NCBI GenBank assembly: GCA_024400775.1
Contig: JAKSMF010000005.1
Coordinates: 1 to 38,321, forward strand
Source: Bacteroidales bacterium
Lineage (GTDB): Bacteria > Bacteroidota > Bacteroidia > Bacteroidales > WCHB1-69
Direction: 5' to 3'
Length of the DNA: 38,321 nucleotides
Shown here: positions 1 through 9,219 of the stretch, one piece after another
Layout: each line of letters opens with the position of its first letter
Numbering within the stretch: the first letter of the stretch is position 1
The notes under the pieces: model-generated
Told to the model about the DNA's origin: nothing
Seen by the model: the letters and a program-made list of their open reading frames with translations, nothing else
Database searches by the model: none
Program-made: the position numbers and the translations under genes

Positions 1-97
1 CGTTTTTTTGGGTGGAATAAATAATATATATGTATATATATTAATATAGTATATGTACGAGGAAAGCAAGAGCCAAAACGTTGTTATTTTGAATTCA

Positions 98-613
98 CTA
101 ATAGAGCAATGCCACTTCGCGTTTTAGACATAGCATAGCGTCAGCAGTGGGAGATTGACTTGAGATTGCTTCTAAAATATTTACATTCAAATCGTTAGCC
201 ATAGCTTCGTCGGGAAGCTTACCCGCCGACAGGTTGATGACGTTCACCACGCGCTCTTTGGCATTTTTAATGGAATCCCACACCTCAGCCGACAAATAGA
301 CTTGCTGGGAGAGGTTATGTTCGTATTCGCTACGAATGGTGGCCAACAAGATGGTTTGCATCTGATAAGCCGTTAATTCCGGGTTATTTACTCTGAAAAT
401 CAGTTGGTTAGGCTCAATACGTTCCAAAAACATAGCCATACGTTCATAGGCTTGCAAACGCATTGGCAAAGTGGCGTTTTTGGCATCATATTTCAGCTCC
501 AAAATACGTTTTTTCTGTTCGTTTTCGACGAAATTTTTGACGATAAAAAAGGCCGTAAAAGCTATAACGAGCGATGGAACGACGGCAATAATGATGATAA
601 GAGCAGTGGACAT
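98..613 (-). CDS. Conserved hypothetical membrane-anchored protein
   Basis: The protein has 172 residues from the ATG at 613. A longer frame starts with TTG at 655, but that lies inside the terminator hairpin of the upstream gene, so I reject it. Residues 1-25 form one hydrophobic segment (MSTALIIIIAVVPSLVIAF). A charged, probably cytosolic, mostly helical region follows, with an ERxAMFLERIEP stretch. I recognise the general look of a small protein conserved in Bacteroidota but cannot name a function. It is the next minus-strand gene after glutamine synthetase and is separated from it by a terminator, so it probably has its own promoter. Confidence 0.75.
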   Translation of the reverse strand: MSTALIIIIAVVPSLVIAFTAFFIVKNFVENEQKKRILELKYDAKNATLPMRLQAYERMAMFLERIEPNQLIFRVNNPELTAYQMQTILLATIRSEYEHNLSQQVYLSAEVWDSIKNAKERVVNVINLSAGKLPDEAMANDLNVNILEAISSQSPTADAMLCLKREVALLY

Positions 614-653
614 TTGAAGTAAATAAAGTATGATATAAGGTATAAAATAAAGC

Positions 654-687
654 AAGGAGGAAACGTGAAATTACGCGTTTCCTCCTT
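654..687 (-). terminator. Rho-independent terminator of glutamine synthetase
   Basis: A perfect 12-bp stem (654-665 pairing with 676-687, AAGGAGGAAACG/CGTTTCCTCCTT) with a 10-nt loop lies 7 bases after the glutamine synthetase stop codon. On the minus strand a T-rich run (GCTTTATTTTA) follows it. Confidence 0.8.
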
Positions 688-693
688 AAAATA

Positions 694-2199
694 TTAACCG
701 CAATAGAAATAATCGTGAACGGTTTTGAGCATTAAATCGGGGTCTTTTTCAAGGCGCTGACGGATGTCTGCATCATTAAAAGACTTGAGTTGTTTAACGA
801 TATCATCAATCATATCGGGATTGAAAACACCGTATTTTTCGAAGATGCTGCGGTGTGCGGAAAGCTGTTCTGCTGACTCAGCGCAAGAGGCCGGGAGCTG
901 GTCGAGGCTTTCCAATTTAGCCTTATTTTCGGCTTTATGGATGTTGACATCAACATAAGTTTTCTCTGCCAATTCGAGCGGTTTTTCCATTTCAAAACCG
1001 TGGCGTGCAGCCACCACAAGGCCAGCAAGAAGCAGGTACAAATCAGCGGATCCGTCAGGACAACGGAACTCCACAGTCTGCTTCTGAGAGTGGTCGGCAT
1101 TGTTCGGTTTCTCGTTCGGATTAGCCAAGGCAACCATGTCGGTAGCACTGGTCCAACCCAGAGGAACGCGTACCAAAACAGAACGGTTGCGGTCGCCCCA
1201 ACAGATGGAAGTAGGTGCTTCCTGATGAGGAACCAAACGGAAATAAGAGGTAGGATTGGTATTGCCAAACGCAGTCAAAGAAGATGCACAGGTCATATAA
1301 CCAGCGATAGCGTTTTTAGCGATAGAGTTAAGTTTTCCGTTGGTAACCATCTGATTTACACCGTCTTTAACGATACGGGTGTGAATATGGAGACCGCTAC
1401 CGGCTTTACCTGCGGTAATTTTCGGAGCGAAGGTGACATCCAAACCATACTGATAAGCAAGATTACGGATAATCCATTTCGCCAGAACTAACTGATCAGC
1501 AGCATCTTGTACGTCGGTAACAAGAAATTCGATTTCGTTTTGTTCGTAAATTTTGTCTTCCAAAGTGAAGTTTCCGACTTCAGAGTGACCGTATTTAATG
1601 AGGCCACCGACCTGTGAGATATAGAGCATGCACTGTGTGCGGAATTCTTCAAATTTGGCGAAAGGAGCGGATTCGTGATATCCCTTTTGGTCAGGAGTGA
1701 GATAGAGATCATCCTTATCCCCAATCACATAATATTCAAGTTCGCCCATGGCTTGAAAGTCAAAACCTGTGACTTGTTTGAATGAAGCAGCGGCTTTACG
1801 AAGGATGTATTCAGGTGAATTTTCCATCGGAAGACCGTCTTTATTGAAGTATGAGCAGAGGAAAGAGAGGGTGGGAATCGTAGCAAAAGGATCCACAAAA
1901 GCGGTTCTGAAACGCGGGATAACATACATGTCGCTTGAACCTGCATGAATGAAAGCCGGGAAAATATTGGAGCCATCGACACGTTCGCCGCAAGAGAGAA
2001 TTTGTTCGAGATAATCGTGGTCATTAAGAACGAAATTCAAAGTTTTAATACGACCGTCACCAGCAACGTAACGGAAGTTAATCATCTGAATTTCATTTTC
2101 TTCAACGAAACGAATCATATCGGCTTTCGTGAAATCTTTAGGTGCTTTTTTGAGGAAGGCAGCTACCTGATTCATGTTCATCGTCTGTTCTTCTTTCAT
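694..2199 (-). CDS. glnA: Glutamine synthetase (type I-like, Bacteroides form)
   Basis: This enzyme makes glutamine from glutamate, ammonia and ATP in the cytosol. The 501-residue protein shows the type I landmarks: GELEYYV and GHSEVGNF (metal-binding glutamates), GSGLHIH, the ATP/glutamate-site block NPTSYFRLVPHQEAP...WGDRNRS, and VEFRCPDGSADLY near the C-terminus. The sequence closely follows the ~500-residue glutamine synthetase I know from Bacteroides. The usual adenylylation motif (NLYDLPPEE) is absent, so control by GlnE-type adenylylation is unlikely. The start could be the ATG at 2199 or the in-frame ATG at 2181; the beginning of the conserved domain does not decide between them. The gene sits 3 bases after a lipoprotein gene, so the two are probably co-transcribed. 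A strong terminator follows. Confidence 0.96.
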   Translation of the reverse strand: MKEEQTMNMNQVAAFLKKAPKDFTKADMIRFVEENEIQMINFRYVAGDGRIKTLNFVLNDHDYLEQILSCGERVDGSNIFPAFIHAGSSDMYVIPRFRTAFVDPFATIPTLSFLCSYFNKDGLPMENSPEYILRKAAASFKQVTGFDFQAMGELEYYVIGDKDDLYLTPDQKGYHESAPFAKFEEFRTQCMLYISQVGGLIKYGHSEVGNFTLEDKIYEQNEIEFLVTDVQDAADQLVLAKWIIRNLAYQYGLDVTFAPKITAGKAGSGLHIHTRIVKDGVNQMVTNGKLNSIAKNAIAGYMTCASSLTAFGNTNPTSYFRLVPHQEAPTSICWGDRNRSVLVRVPLGWTSATDMVALANPNEKPNNADHSQKQTVEFRCPDGSADLYLLLAGLVVAARHGFEMEKPLELAEKTYVDVNIHKAENKAKLESLDQLPASCAESAEQLSAHRSIFEKYGVFNPDMIDDIVKQLKSFNDADIRQRLEKDPDLMLKTVHDYFYCG

Positions 2200-2202
2200 G
2201 AT

Positions 2203-3153
2203 TTACAAGTTTATATTATTATTAATTTGAAAATAATTTCTGATTTTCATTTGCAGAAAACGGGCATTATCGGAATAATTTAGTGTCTGCTGTTCCTGCC
2301 CATTTTGTAAAAAAACAAGCCCCTGATCATCCATTTGAACCAAGGGCGAAATATCAACTGTGGTGATATAATTCATCTCATAATCCTGCACTTCCACATG
2401 GCGAAAATCATCGGAAGGACTTGTTAAAGTGACAAAAAAGATGCCGTTTTCTTCGCAATACGGTTCCAATTCGTTAATGACGTCTTCCCATGAAACAGGA
2501 AGTGTAGCGGACGTATTGTAAAGTATAACCAACTGATATGCAGGACCTTCAGAAATATTCATCTGGGTACATTCAAACAGGCCGGAAGTGCCGACTAAAT
2601 AGCGATCAACCGCATCGATTTCGCACTGGCGTTGTGTCGTATCACGGAAATCCGGGCGTTTTTCATAGTGTTTATTAACGATAAAGGCACCCGATTCGTC
2701 GCGTTTCCAAGTCCAACGTTCCGATTCAATGATAGTGCCCGTAGAGGCGATATCCACGCCAACAGGGACAGCATCGCGGATATGGTCACCGGCCGTAATG
2801 AGCAGATACATCCAATCTTTATCTTCGGAGCGCACCAGCCACAATTCCTGACTTGCCGGCAGCGGCTCACGATACAGCAGGTGCCATTGGTCTGGCAACG
2901 TTGCGTTCAAATGCACTTGCGTGCCCTCATATTGGCGCGCATGTTTCAAAAACTCCGTCATAAAGTCCACCGGAAGTGGATAAGTCTTTGTGTCTTCATC
3001 AATTAACGAAGTTTCCGTTGGTATATTACCCATCGGACAAACCGAGTTCTGCTGCACAGAATCATCACGAGAATCCGTTCTTTTACAAGCGGCAGACAAA
3101 AACAATGTGGCCACAAAGAGGGAAAAAAGTAAATTCCGTAATGACTTTTTCAT
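2203..3153 (-). CDS. Hypothetical lipoprotein
   Basis: The 316-residue protein begins with a lipoprotein signal peptide: basic MKKSLRN, a hydrophobic core, then LSAAC with the lipidated Cys at residue 23. It should therefore be anchored in the periplasm or outer membrane. The mature part is acidic and has no motif I recognise. Its Cys residues are few (the early NSVCPMG, a CEID, a FECT and a YCEEN). A perfect -7 box (TATCTTTG) lies 25 bases upstream of the ATG, so this is the first gene of a two-gene unit with glutamine synthetase. I cannot assign a function, and a link to nitrogen metabolism rests only on position. Confidence 0.8.
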   Translation of the reverse strand: MKKSLRNLLFSLFVATLFLSAACKRTDSRDDSVQQNSVCPMGNIPTETSLIDEDTKTYPLPVDFMTEFLKHARQYEGTQVHLNATLPDQWHLLYREPLPASQELWLVRSEDKDWMYLLITAGDHIRDAVPVGVDIASTGTIIESERWTWKRDESGAFIVNKHYEKRPDFRDTTQRQCEIDAVDRYLVGTSGLFECTQMNISEGPAYQLVILYNTSATLPVSWEDVINELEPYCEENGIFFVTLTSPSDDFRHVEVQDYEMNYITTVDISPLVQMDDQGLVFLQNGQEQQTLNYSDNARFLQMKIRNYFQINNNINL

Positions 3154-3177
3154 GCTTAAATACTACGATTGAGGTGG

Positions 3178-3185
3178 CAAAGATA
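3178..3185 (-). promoter_or_regulatory. -7 promoter box (TATCTTTG) of lipoprotein-glnA
   Basis: This is a perfect match on the minus strand to the Bacteroidota sigma-ABfr -7 consensus TAnnTTTG, 25 bases before the lipoprotein ATG. No clear -33 TTG is visible at the usual spacing. Confidence 0.6.
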
Positions 3186-3225
3186 CATCTTTTTTTAATA
3201 CTTTCGGGCCATTTTCAAAAAATAA

Positions 3226-5121
3226 TCATTGCATTGCGCCGGCGATTTTTTCGGCAATTTGTGCTGCGGTAAAACCGCACTCCTCATACAGTGAAGGGAT
3301 GTCTCCATGTTCGACAAAACGATGATTTACAGCAATAGGAATGACGCGAACCGGTTTATTTGCTGCGACAAATTCTGAGACGGCAGAATAGAGTCCACCT
3401 TGCTCTATTCCGTCTTCCGCAGTAATTATAATATCATAATTATCAATAACATAAGAGAGTGTTTCTGTATCTAACGGAGCGAGAAAACGCATATCTATAT
3501 GTGCGGGTTGTATTCCTTTTTCGCGCAGCAAATCAAGGGCCGAAGCCACCTGATTACCGATTGCGCCAAGCGAAAGTACTGCGATTTTGCTGCCTTCGCG
3601 AAGAATTTCGGCCTTGCCGACAGGAACTTCTTTCATGGGAAGACGCCAGTCAGGATGGACTCCCCTACCCCGCGGATAACGAATAACGAAGGGCAAATCT
3701 CGCTGATTATAAGCCGTAAACATAAGGTTCCGCAACGCGATTTCGTCCATGGGCGCGGCAATTATCAGATTGGGGACAGCGCGTAGAAAAGCGAGGTCAA
3801 ACAGACCTTGGTGTGTTGCCCCGTCTTCGCCCACCAAGCCCGCACGATCAATACAGAAAATCACAGGCAGTTTTTGCAGTGCAACATCGTGAATTATCTG
3901 ATCATAAGCACGTTGCAAGAAAGAAGAATAGATATTACAGAACGGAACCATACCCTTAGCCGCCAAGCCAGCAGCAAACGTAACGGCATGTTGCTCAGCG
4001 ATTCCGACATCAAAAACGCGTTCGGGAAGTTCTTTGGCCATTATCGTCAGCGAGCAGCCCGTAGCCATTGCGGGGGTGATGCCGACCACCTTCTCATCCT
4101 GCTTTGCTAATTCAAGAATAGTTTCACCGAAAACATCCTGATACTTAGGAGGTTGCCCGACACTTGTCAGCGTGATTCGTTCTCCCGTATCAGGGTCGAA
4201 TTTACCTGGGGCATGATACGTGGTTTGGTTCTCTTCCGCTAAAGTCAAGCCCTTGCCTTTCACTGTGATAGCGTGAAGAAGCCGAGCCCCCTGAATGGTT
4301 TTCAAATCCTTCAAAACCTTAACCAAATAGACGACATTGTGTCCGTCAACAGGACCGAAGTATCTGAAACCCAGCGCTTGAAACAGGTTACTTCCTCTTA
4401 ATAACGTACCTTTCAACGCATTTCCCAACTTACCCAAAAAACGCAGAACCTTATTATGGAACGGGCGGCGTGTGGAGAAGAAGTTCCAGATATTGTTTTT
4501 GGCTCGATTATAACCTGGTGATGAGGTAATATTCAGGAGATAACGGCTCATTGCGCCGACATTCTTATCAATAGCTATCTTATTGTCATTAAGAATAATA
4601 AGGATATTGGCATTGGTCTCCGCCGCATGATTCAGGGCTTCGAAGGCCATACCGCCGCCGATAGAGCCGTCACCGATTACCGCAATGTAATTTCGGGTGT
4701 CATCACCCGAGAGTTTTCCTGCGACAGCCATACCCAAAACCGCTGAAATCGAAGTTGAAGAGTGACCCGTGCCGAAAGCATCGTATTCACTCTCCGACAT
4801 TTTAGGAAACCCGCTGATTCCGTGATATTTACGATTGGTATGAAATTGTTCTTTTCGTCCCGTGAGTATTTTGTGCGCATACGCTTGATGACCGACATCC
4901 CATACCAACTTATCGTTCGGAGTATCAAACACATAATGAATAGCGACCGCCAATTCAACTGCGCCGAGCGAAGAGCCCAAATGTCCTGGATTTTCTGCTG
5001 TTTCCGCAATAATATAGTCACGAATTTCAGCACACAATGCAGGCAAATCCGAGACTGCGAGTTTTCTCAGATCCTCTGGGGAGTTGATTTGTGACAAGAA
5101 ATGATATTTACACGTTCGCAT
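3226..5121 (-). CDS. dxs: 1-deoxy-D-xylulose-5-phosphate synthase
   Basis: This is the first enzyme of the MEP isoprenoid pathway. It condenses pyruvate and glyceraldehyde 3-phosphate with thiamine diphosphate. The protein has 631 residues, normal for the family. Visible landmarks are PGHLGSSLG (44-53), WDVGHQAYAHK (74-84), the thiamine diphosphate motif from GDG (150-152) to NDN (178-180), FGPVDGHN, and the catalytic-Glu region GIAEQHAV in the pyrimidine-binding domain. The transketolase C-terminal domain follows. The ATG at 5121 overlaps the end of the glycosyltransferase gene by 14 bases, which implies translational coupling at the end of the greA-dxs operon. Confidence 0.97.
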   Translation of the reverse strand: MRTCKYHFLSQINSPEDLRKLAVSDLPALCAEIRDYIIAETAENPGHLGSSLGAVELAVAIHYVFDTPNDKLVWDVGHQAYAHKILTGRKEQFHTNRKYHGISGFPKMSESEYDAFGTGHSSTSISAVLGMAVAGKLSGDDTRNYIAVIGDGSIGGGMAFEALNHAAETNANILIILNDNKIAIDKNVGAMSRYLLNITSSPGYNRAKNNIWNFFSTRRPFHNKVLRFLGKLGNALKGTLLRGSNLFQALGFRYFGPVDGHNVVYLVKVLKDLKTIQGARLLHAITVKGKGLTLAEENQTTYHAPGKFDPDTGERITLTSVGQPPKYQDVFGETILELAKQDEKVVGITPAMATGCSLTIMAKELPERVFDVGIAEQHAVTFAAGLAAKGMVPFCNIYSSFLQRAYDQIIHDVALQKLPVIFCIDRAGLVGEDGATHQGLFDLAFLRAVPNLIIAAPMDEIALRNLMFTAYNQRDLPFVIRYPRGRGVHPDWRLPMKEVPVGKAEILREGSKIAVLSLGAIGNQVASALDLLREKGIQPAHIDMRFLAPLDTETLSYVIDNYDIIITAEDGIEQGGLYSAVSEFVAANKPVRVIPIAVNHRFVEHGDIPSLYEECGFTAAQIAEKIAGAMQ

Positions 5122-6322
5122 TATGTATCAATGAGTTATAAAAGAGTATCAACTCTTGTGTAATTCTTTCATTATTATGGTTCAACGCTACGAAATTGCG
5201 TGCGTTTTCGCCCAAAATCGCGCAGATGTCAGGTGTATGCACACATTTAGCGATGGCGTCAACGAATTCTTCCGGAGTATTGGCGATAAGGATATTCTTT
5301 CCGTTCTCAACCGCAAGGCCTTCTGCCCCGATTGAAGTTGTAATCACAGTTTTTCCAAGTGCCATTCCCTCAATGATTTTCACGCGAACGCCACTTCCCG
5401 AAAGGAGGGGAACCACCATAATATCCTTAGAAAGGATAAAGTCGTTTGCTGACGGCACTTCACCAACAATTTCGACGTTTTTATCACTCCGTTCGGCAAT
5501 ATTATGAGGAATACCACGACCGGCAATAGTAAAAGTAAGCTGCGGAAAACGTTCCAGCAGCAGCGGCCACACTTCATCCAAAAAGAACTCTATTCCTTCA
5601 ATATTCGGCTTCCAATTCATACTGCCGACATGGAAGAGTTCTGGCGTATCAGATGGAATATAATCCTCATTTTCAGCATAATCATCAATATTAATACCAA
5701 AATGAAGAATGGTACCGGGAATCTTGAAATAATTTGAGAAAAATTGGAAATCCGGCTCCGAAATTGCTGCAAAAGCATCTACTTTATTGCCCAGCCCACA
5801 CTCAAAGCGTTCCAATTGATTGGCAAAATACTTAATAGCCCATTTTTTCGGGAAAACAGGCTCGTTTTTCGCCACCCGCTGCCAAATTTGATGTTCGATA
5901 TTGTGTGTACGAAGCACGATTTTTGCATCAGAATTCTGACGAATTATAGAGATGTAGGGTGCCATGAAAACGGACTCCAACTGTACAATATCAAACTGTT
6001 GCTGTTGGAGTACTTCCACTAACTTTTTAGCAAAATTCTTTGAAAAAAAGCGGCTAACCTGATAAGACTGACGATTAAAAACGGTTTTTAATGCCGGGAG
6101 AAACGCAATAGACGTATCAACATAAACCGATTCAAACTGTACCGCGTTTTTATATTCATCCGTTATATTCTCCTGATTTACACGGTGTTTTGGTGTTTCA
6201 ATCGCCAATACTTTAACACGATGACCGGCCTGCAAAAGGCCTTGCGTGACATTATTCATCGCAATAGTTCCACCATCGGAAGGCGGAAATGGCGGTTTAT
6301 GGCAAAGTTGGAGAATATTCAT
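5108..6322 (-). CDS. Glycosyltransferase family 4 protein
   Basis: The 404-residue protein has the two-Rossmann GT-B layout. The N-terminus, MNILQLCHKPPFPPSDGG, is the usual donor/acceptor loop start of GT4 enzymes in Bacteroidota. The C-terminal nucleotide-sugar domain has VPLLSGSGVRVKIIEGMALGKTV, where E and the GSG loop bind the sugar nucleotide. The sugar and acceptor cannot be read from sequence. It overlaps the stop of the upstream permease gene by 4 bases (ATGA) and the downstream dxs start by 14. Its place beside an LPS-transport permease suggests a role in cell-envelope glycan or LPS synthesis, but that is inference from position only. Confidence 0.9.
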   Translation of the reverse strand: MNILQLCHKPPFPPSDGGTIAMNNVTQGLLQAGHRVKVLAIETPKHRVNQENITDEYKNAVQFESVYVDTSIAFLPALKTVFNRQSYQVSRFFSKNFAKKLVEVLQQQQFDIVQLESVFMAPYISIIRQNSDAKIVLRTHNIEHQIWQRVAKNEPVFPKKWAIKYFANQLERFECGLGNKVDAFAAISEPDFQFFSNYFKIPGTILHFGINIDDYAENEDYIPSDTPELFHVGSMNWKPNIEGIEFFLDEVWPLLLERFPQLTFTIAGRGIPHNIAERSDKNVEIVGEVPSANDFILSKDIMVVPLLSGSGVRVKIIEGMALGKTVITTSIGAEGLAVENGKNILIANTPEEFVDAIAKCVHTPDICAILGENARNFVALNHNNERITQELILFYNSLIHNANV

Positions 6323-7812
6323 TTCTTCTTAAAAATATGTCGAATTTTCTGTGGAAAACCGGTTATTTTTCTAATAAAATTGAGGTAGGCGTCGGACGAC
6401 ATAATAGCCGAATCCATAGTAGCTTTATAGGTAAGAAATACACATATCGGGAGCGTAACAAAAGTAGATAACCACATTCCGAGCCACACCGGGAGATCGC
6501 CTGATTTTGCTGCTTTTTCGCCAAAAATAGAGACAACGAAATAGAACGCAAAAAAAACGATGGTCACTACTAACGGGATGCCGATTCCGCCTTTTCGAAT
6601 AATAGTCCCGAGCGGAGCTCCTAAGAAAAAGAACAAAATACAAGCAAATGGAAGCACTAAACGCTGATGATATTCTATCTCACATTCACGGATTTCCCTT
6701 TCTTGAATTTCACTTACAACATCAACGTACGACAAACAGCCGATTGTATTATTTGCCTTATTAAGAGCACGATAGACTATTTGTCCCTGCCAATCTTTGG
6801 GCAAAGAGTATAGATTGAAAACATTTCCAGACGCTTTCGGAGCCGTAAAAGTATCACTACGGAAAATACATTCCTTGTAAAAACTGGCTTCAAACTTCAT
6901 ATAAACGCCATCGGAAACATCTTTCAAATCTGCCTCTTTTTCTGCAATAAGACTATCTATATCGTTCATTTTCAAAGATTTGCTAGAAGACTTAAAAAAG
7001 TCATCATCCACATTCTGCTTTTGAAAAGAGCTGATATCCATTTTCATATATTGCTTGTCAAAACGAGCAAAGAAATAGGGATAGGATTCAGAACGCGAAT
7101 TTTGATTGCGTCCTTCATCCCACAAATAGCCATCATACAGACTAAAAATGAAGAATTTCTTGTCAGGAGTAATCGTCATTTTTCCCTTTTTAGCGTACGT
7201 TCCCGACACATTTCCGACATGTTTTGTATGATCATAAATCAAAACGTCTTCAATATTCTCATTATCACGATGTTTCTTGCCTAATCGGATGGTATAGCCA
7301 TCAATTCCATCGTAAAAGACACCTTCGTCAATACTCAAAGCGGGCTTTTGCTCCGCGATTTCGAACATCATTGTCCGCCACTTCAAGTAGGCGGCCGGCA
7401 CTACGTTATCGGAAAACCAGAATGAAAAACCGGCAATCAGAATGGCAAGAATAGCCAAAGGCTTCATCAAACTTGTCACCGATATTCCGGCAGATTTAAG
7501 TGCGACAATTTCGTACTTTTCGCCCAGATTTCCAAAGGCCATGAGTGAAGACAACAGCACGGCCAAAGCCAAGGCTAAAGAAACAAAAGTTGCTGATACA
7601 TAGAATAATAGTTCAAGAATGATATACCATTCCAAGCCTTTTCCCACCATGTCATCGACATACTTCCAAAGGAATTGCATGTCAATAATCAATAATGCGA
7701 GGAAAAAGGTAAGGCAAAACGGTCCCGCAAACTTTTTTACCAAGTATCGATAAATGATTTTGGTAAAAGAAAGTTCAAAAAAATGACTTGTTACCTTAGG
7801 TCGAGGTTTCAC
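6319..7812 (-). CDS. LptF/LptG family LPS export permease
   Basis: This 497-residue protein belongs to the YjgP/YjgQ family, the inner-membrane permease that works with LptB to extract lipopolysaccharide. Membrane segments lie near residues 30-50, 62-85 and 105-130 (PLAILAILIAGFSFWFSDNVVPAAY), with three more after about residue 370 (LVLPFACILFFFLGAPLG, VTIVFFAFYFVVSIF, WLSTFVTLPICVFL). A large periplasmic jellyroll-like domain lies between them. The family signature ALKSAGIS is present. The start is GTG at 7812, because no in-frame ATG exists before the first membrane helix. LptF and LptG cannot be told apart here. The gene lies 10 bases after the transketolase gene and overlaps the glycosyltransferase gene. 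Confidence 0.92.
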   Translation of the reverse strand: MKPRPKVTSHFFELSFTKIIYRYLVKKFAGPFCLTFFLALLIIDMQFLWKYVDDMVGKGLEWYIILELLFYVSATFVSLALALAVLLSSLMAFGNLGEKYEIVALKSAGISVTSLMKPLAILAILIAGFSFWFSDNVVPAAYLKWRTMMFEIAEQKPALSIDEGVFYDGIDGYTIRLGKKHRDNENIEDVLIYDHTKHVGNVSGTYAKKGKMTITPDKKFFIFSLYDGYLWDEGRNQNSRSESYPYFFARFDKQYMKMDISSFQKQNVDDDFFKSSSKSLKMNDIDSLIAEKEADLKDVSDGVYMKFEASFYKECIFRSDTFTAPKASGNVFNLYSLPKDWQGQIVYRALNKANNTIGCLSYVDVVSEIQEREIRECEIEYHQRLVLPFACILFFFLGAPLGTIIRKGGIGIPLVVTIVFFAFYFVVSIFGEKAAKSGDLPVWLGMWLSTFVTLPICVFLTYKATMDSAIMSSDAYLNFIRKITGFPQKIRHIFKKK

Positions 7813-7822
7813 GGTATTACGA

Positions 7823-8671
7823 TTAGAAATCGCCTAACGAAGTTACGGGCAACTGAGCGAGAGCTCTTTCAGCTTGCTCCTGATTTGGCGGGGTTCCGTG
7901 CCACTTATGGGTGCCCATCATAAAGTCAACGCCCATGCCCATTTCCGTCTTCATCACAATGACAACCGGCTGTCCATGACCCAGCTTTGATTTGGCAACA
8001 GCAAGTGTATCAACAACTTGCTGCATATCATTACCATCCATTTCAAGGACGATCCAGTTAAAGGCTTCCAGTTTGGCCTTTAGTGAGCCAAGGGGCATAA
8101 CTTCATCGGTAGGGCCATCAATCTGTTTCTTATTGTGGTCGATAATAGCGATAAGATTATCGACATTTTTGCCACCGGCAAACATAAAGGCTTCCCAAAC
8201 CTGGCCTTCTTCCAACTCGCCGTCACCGGTAAGAGTATAGACGATATGAGAGTCATTATTGGCCTTTTTAGCCAGTGCGGCGCCGATAGAGACGGAAAGT
8301 CCCTGGCCAAGTGAGCCGGAGGCGATTCTGAGGCCCGGAAGGTGCTCTACCGGGGTGGGATGGCCTTGCAGACGCGTACCCAACTTTCTGAAGGTAGCCA
8401 ATTCGCTAACGTCAAAATAACCGCGATGAGCCATAATACTGTAAAGCATCGGGGAAATATGACCGTTGGAAAGGAAAAACATGTCTTCTCCCCTACCCTC
8501 TTTGGTGAAATTAGCCGGGTCTATATCCATTACATTGAAAAAGAGAGCAGTAACCACGTCAGTACAACCGAGAGAGCCGCCTGGATGGCCGGATTTTGCA
8601 TTATAAACCATACGGATAATATCGCGACGAACTTGCGTGGCTATTTCTTGTAATTGTTCTACTGTTTTCAT
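7823..8671 (-). CDS. Transketolase, N-terminal (thiamine-diphosphate binding) subunit
   Basis: This is the N-terminal half of a split transketolase (282 residues), for two-carbon transfer in the non-oxidative pentose phosphate pathway. Landmarks are SGHPGGSLG (27-35), SNGHISPMLY, GSLGQGLS, and the thiamine diphosphate motif GDGELEEGQ (149-157) ending in DHN (178-180). It stops just after the first domain (THKWHGTPP..., then LGDF and stop), so the pyrimidine-binding and C-terminal domains must come from a separate polypeptide. That partner is not in this window: the next gene is the LPS permease. The start is the ATG at 8671; the TTG two codons upstream is less likely. Confidence 0.93.
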   Translation of the reverse strand: MKTVEQLQEIATQVRRDIIRMVYNAKSGHPGGSLGCTDVVTALFFNVMDIDPANFTKEGRGEDMFFLSNGHISPMLYSIMAHRGYFDVSELATFRKLGTRLQGHPTPVEHLPGLRIASGSLGQGLSVSIGAALAKKANNDSHIVYTLTGDGELEEGQVWEAFMFAGGKNVDNLIAIIDHNKKQIDGPTDEVMPLGSLKAKLEAFNWIVLEMDGNDMQQVVDTLAVAKSKLGHGQPVVIVMKTEMGMGVDFMMGTHKWHGTPPNQEQAERALAQLPVTSLGDF

Positions 8672-8695
8672 TATCAAATGTTTATGGATAAACGA

Positions 8696-9217
8696 CTATT
8701 TTGTTTCTGACAAGTGTGCTATCTCGTCCTCCAATTGAAGCAAAAGATAGGCACCAAGAGCTGCAAGTAGCTCTAAATAAGGTAAATATAAGAAATCGCT
8801 GGAGAATTCGACATCGCCTCTGACCAAACCGGAAGTAGTAAGCAGGAATTTAATTAAACACTTGTTCTTCTCGCTTACCCAGCCCCAATGGTTTTTCCAA
8901 AGGGACAACGGCTTGAAAGTGCAACGCACATCGGCTAAGGAAACATCCATTTTTCCATACAGATCCAAAAAGACATTCGTCAAATCGACACCGTCACTTT
9001 CACGACGAAGGGTGACGTATGGGGCAAAAAAACCTTGTCTTTTGATGGTAAAAGACCCGTCGGGAGTTTCGAGACGCGCCAAAGAACCTTGTCCATGAAT
9101 CAGGTCAATAGTGGCAAACACAGCATCATCAGAAGCTATTTGGTAAAACTTCTTAGTGACATCAGGCTTAATAAGTTGAATACCCGAAAGCTGGCTCTCA
9201 GTAATTTTTTTCAGCAT
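8696..9217 (-). CDS. Conserved hypothetical protein
   Basis: The 173-residue protein has no signal peptide or membrane segment and is likely cytosolic. It has a mixed composition with a C-terminal hydrophobic helix (LPYLELLAALGAYLLLQLEDE). I recognise no family. Its start lies 2 bases after the HIT gene stop, and 24 bases separate its end from the transketolase start, so it belongs to the greA-dxs operon. The clean frame and tight packing support a real gene; the function is unknown. Confidence 0.75.
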   Translation of the reverse strand: MLKKITESQLSGIQLIKPDVTKKFYQIASDDAVFATIDLIHGQGSLARLETPDGSFTIKRQGFFAPYVTLRRESDGVDLTNVFLDLYGKMDVSLADVRCTFKPLSLWKNHWGWVSEKNKCLIKFLLTTSGLVRGDVEFSSDFLYLPYLELLAALGAYLLLQLEDEIAHLSETK

Positions 9218-9219
9218 AA

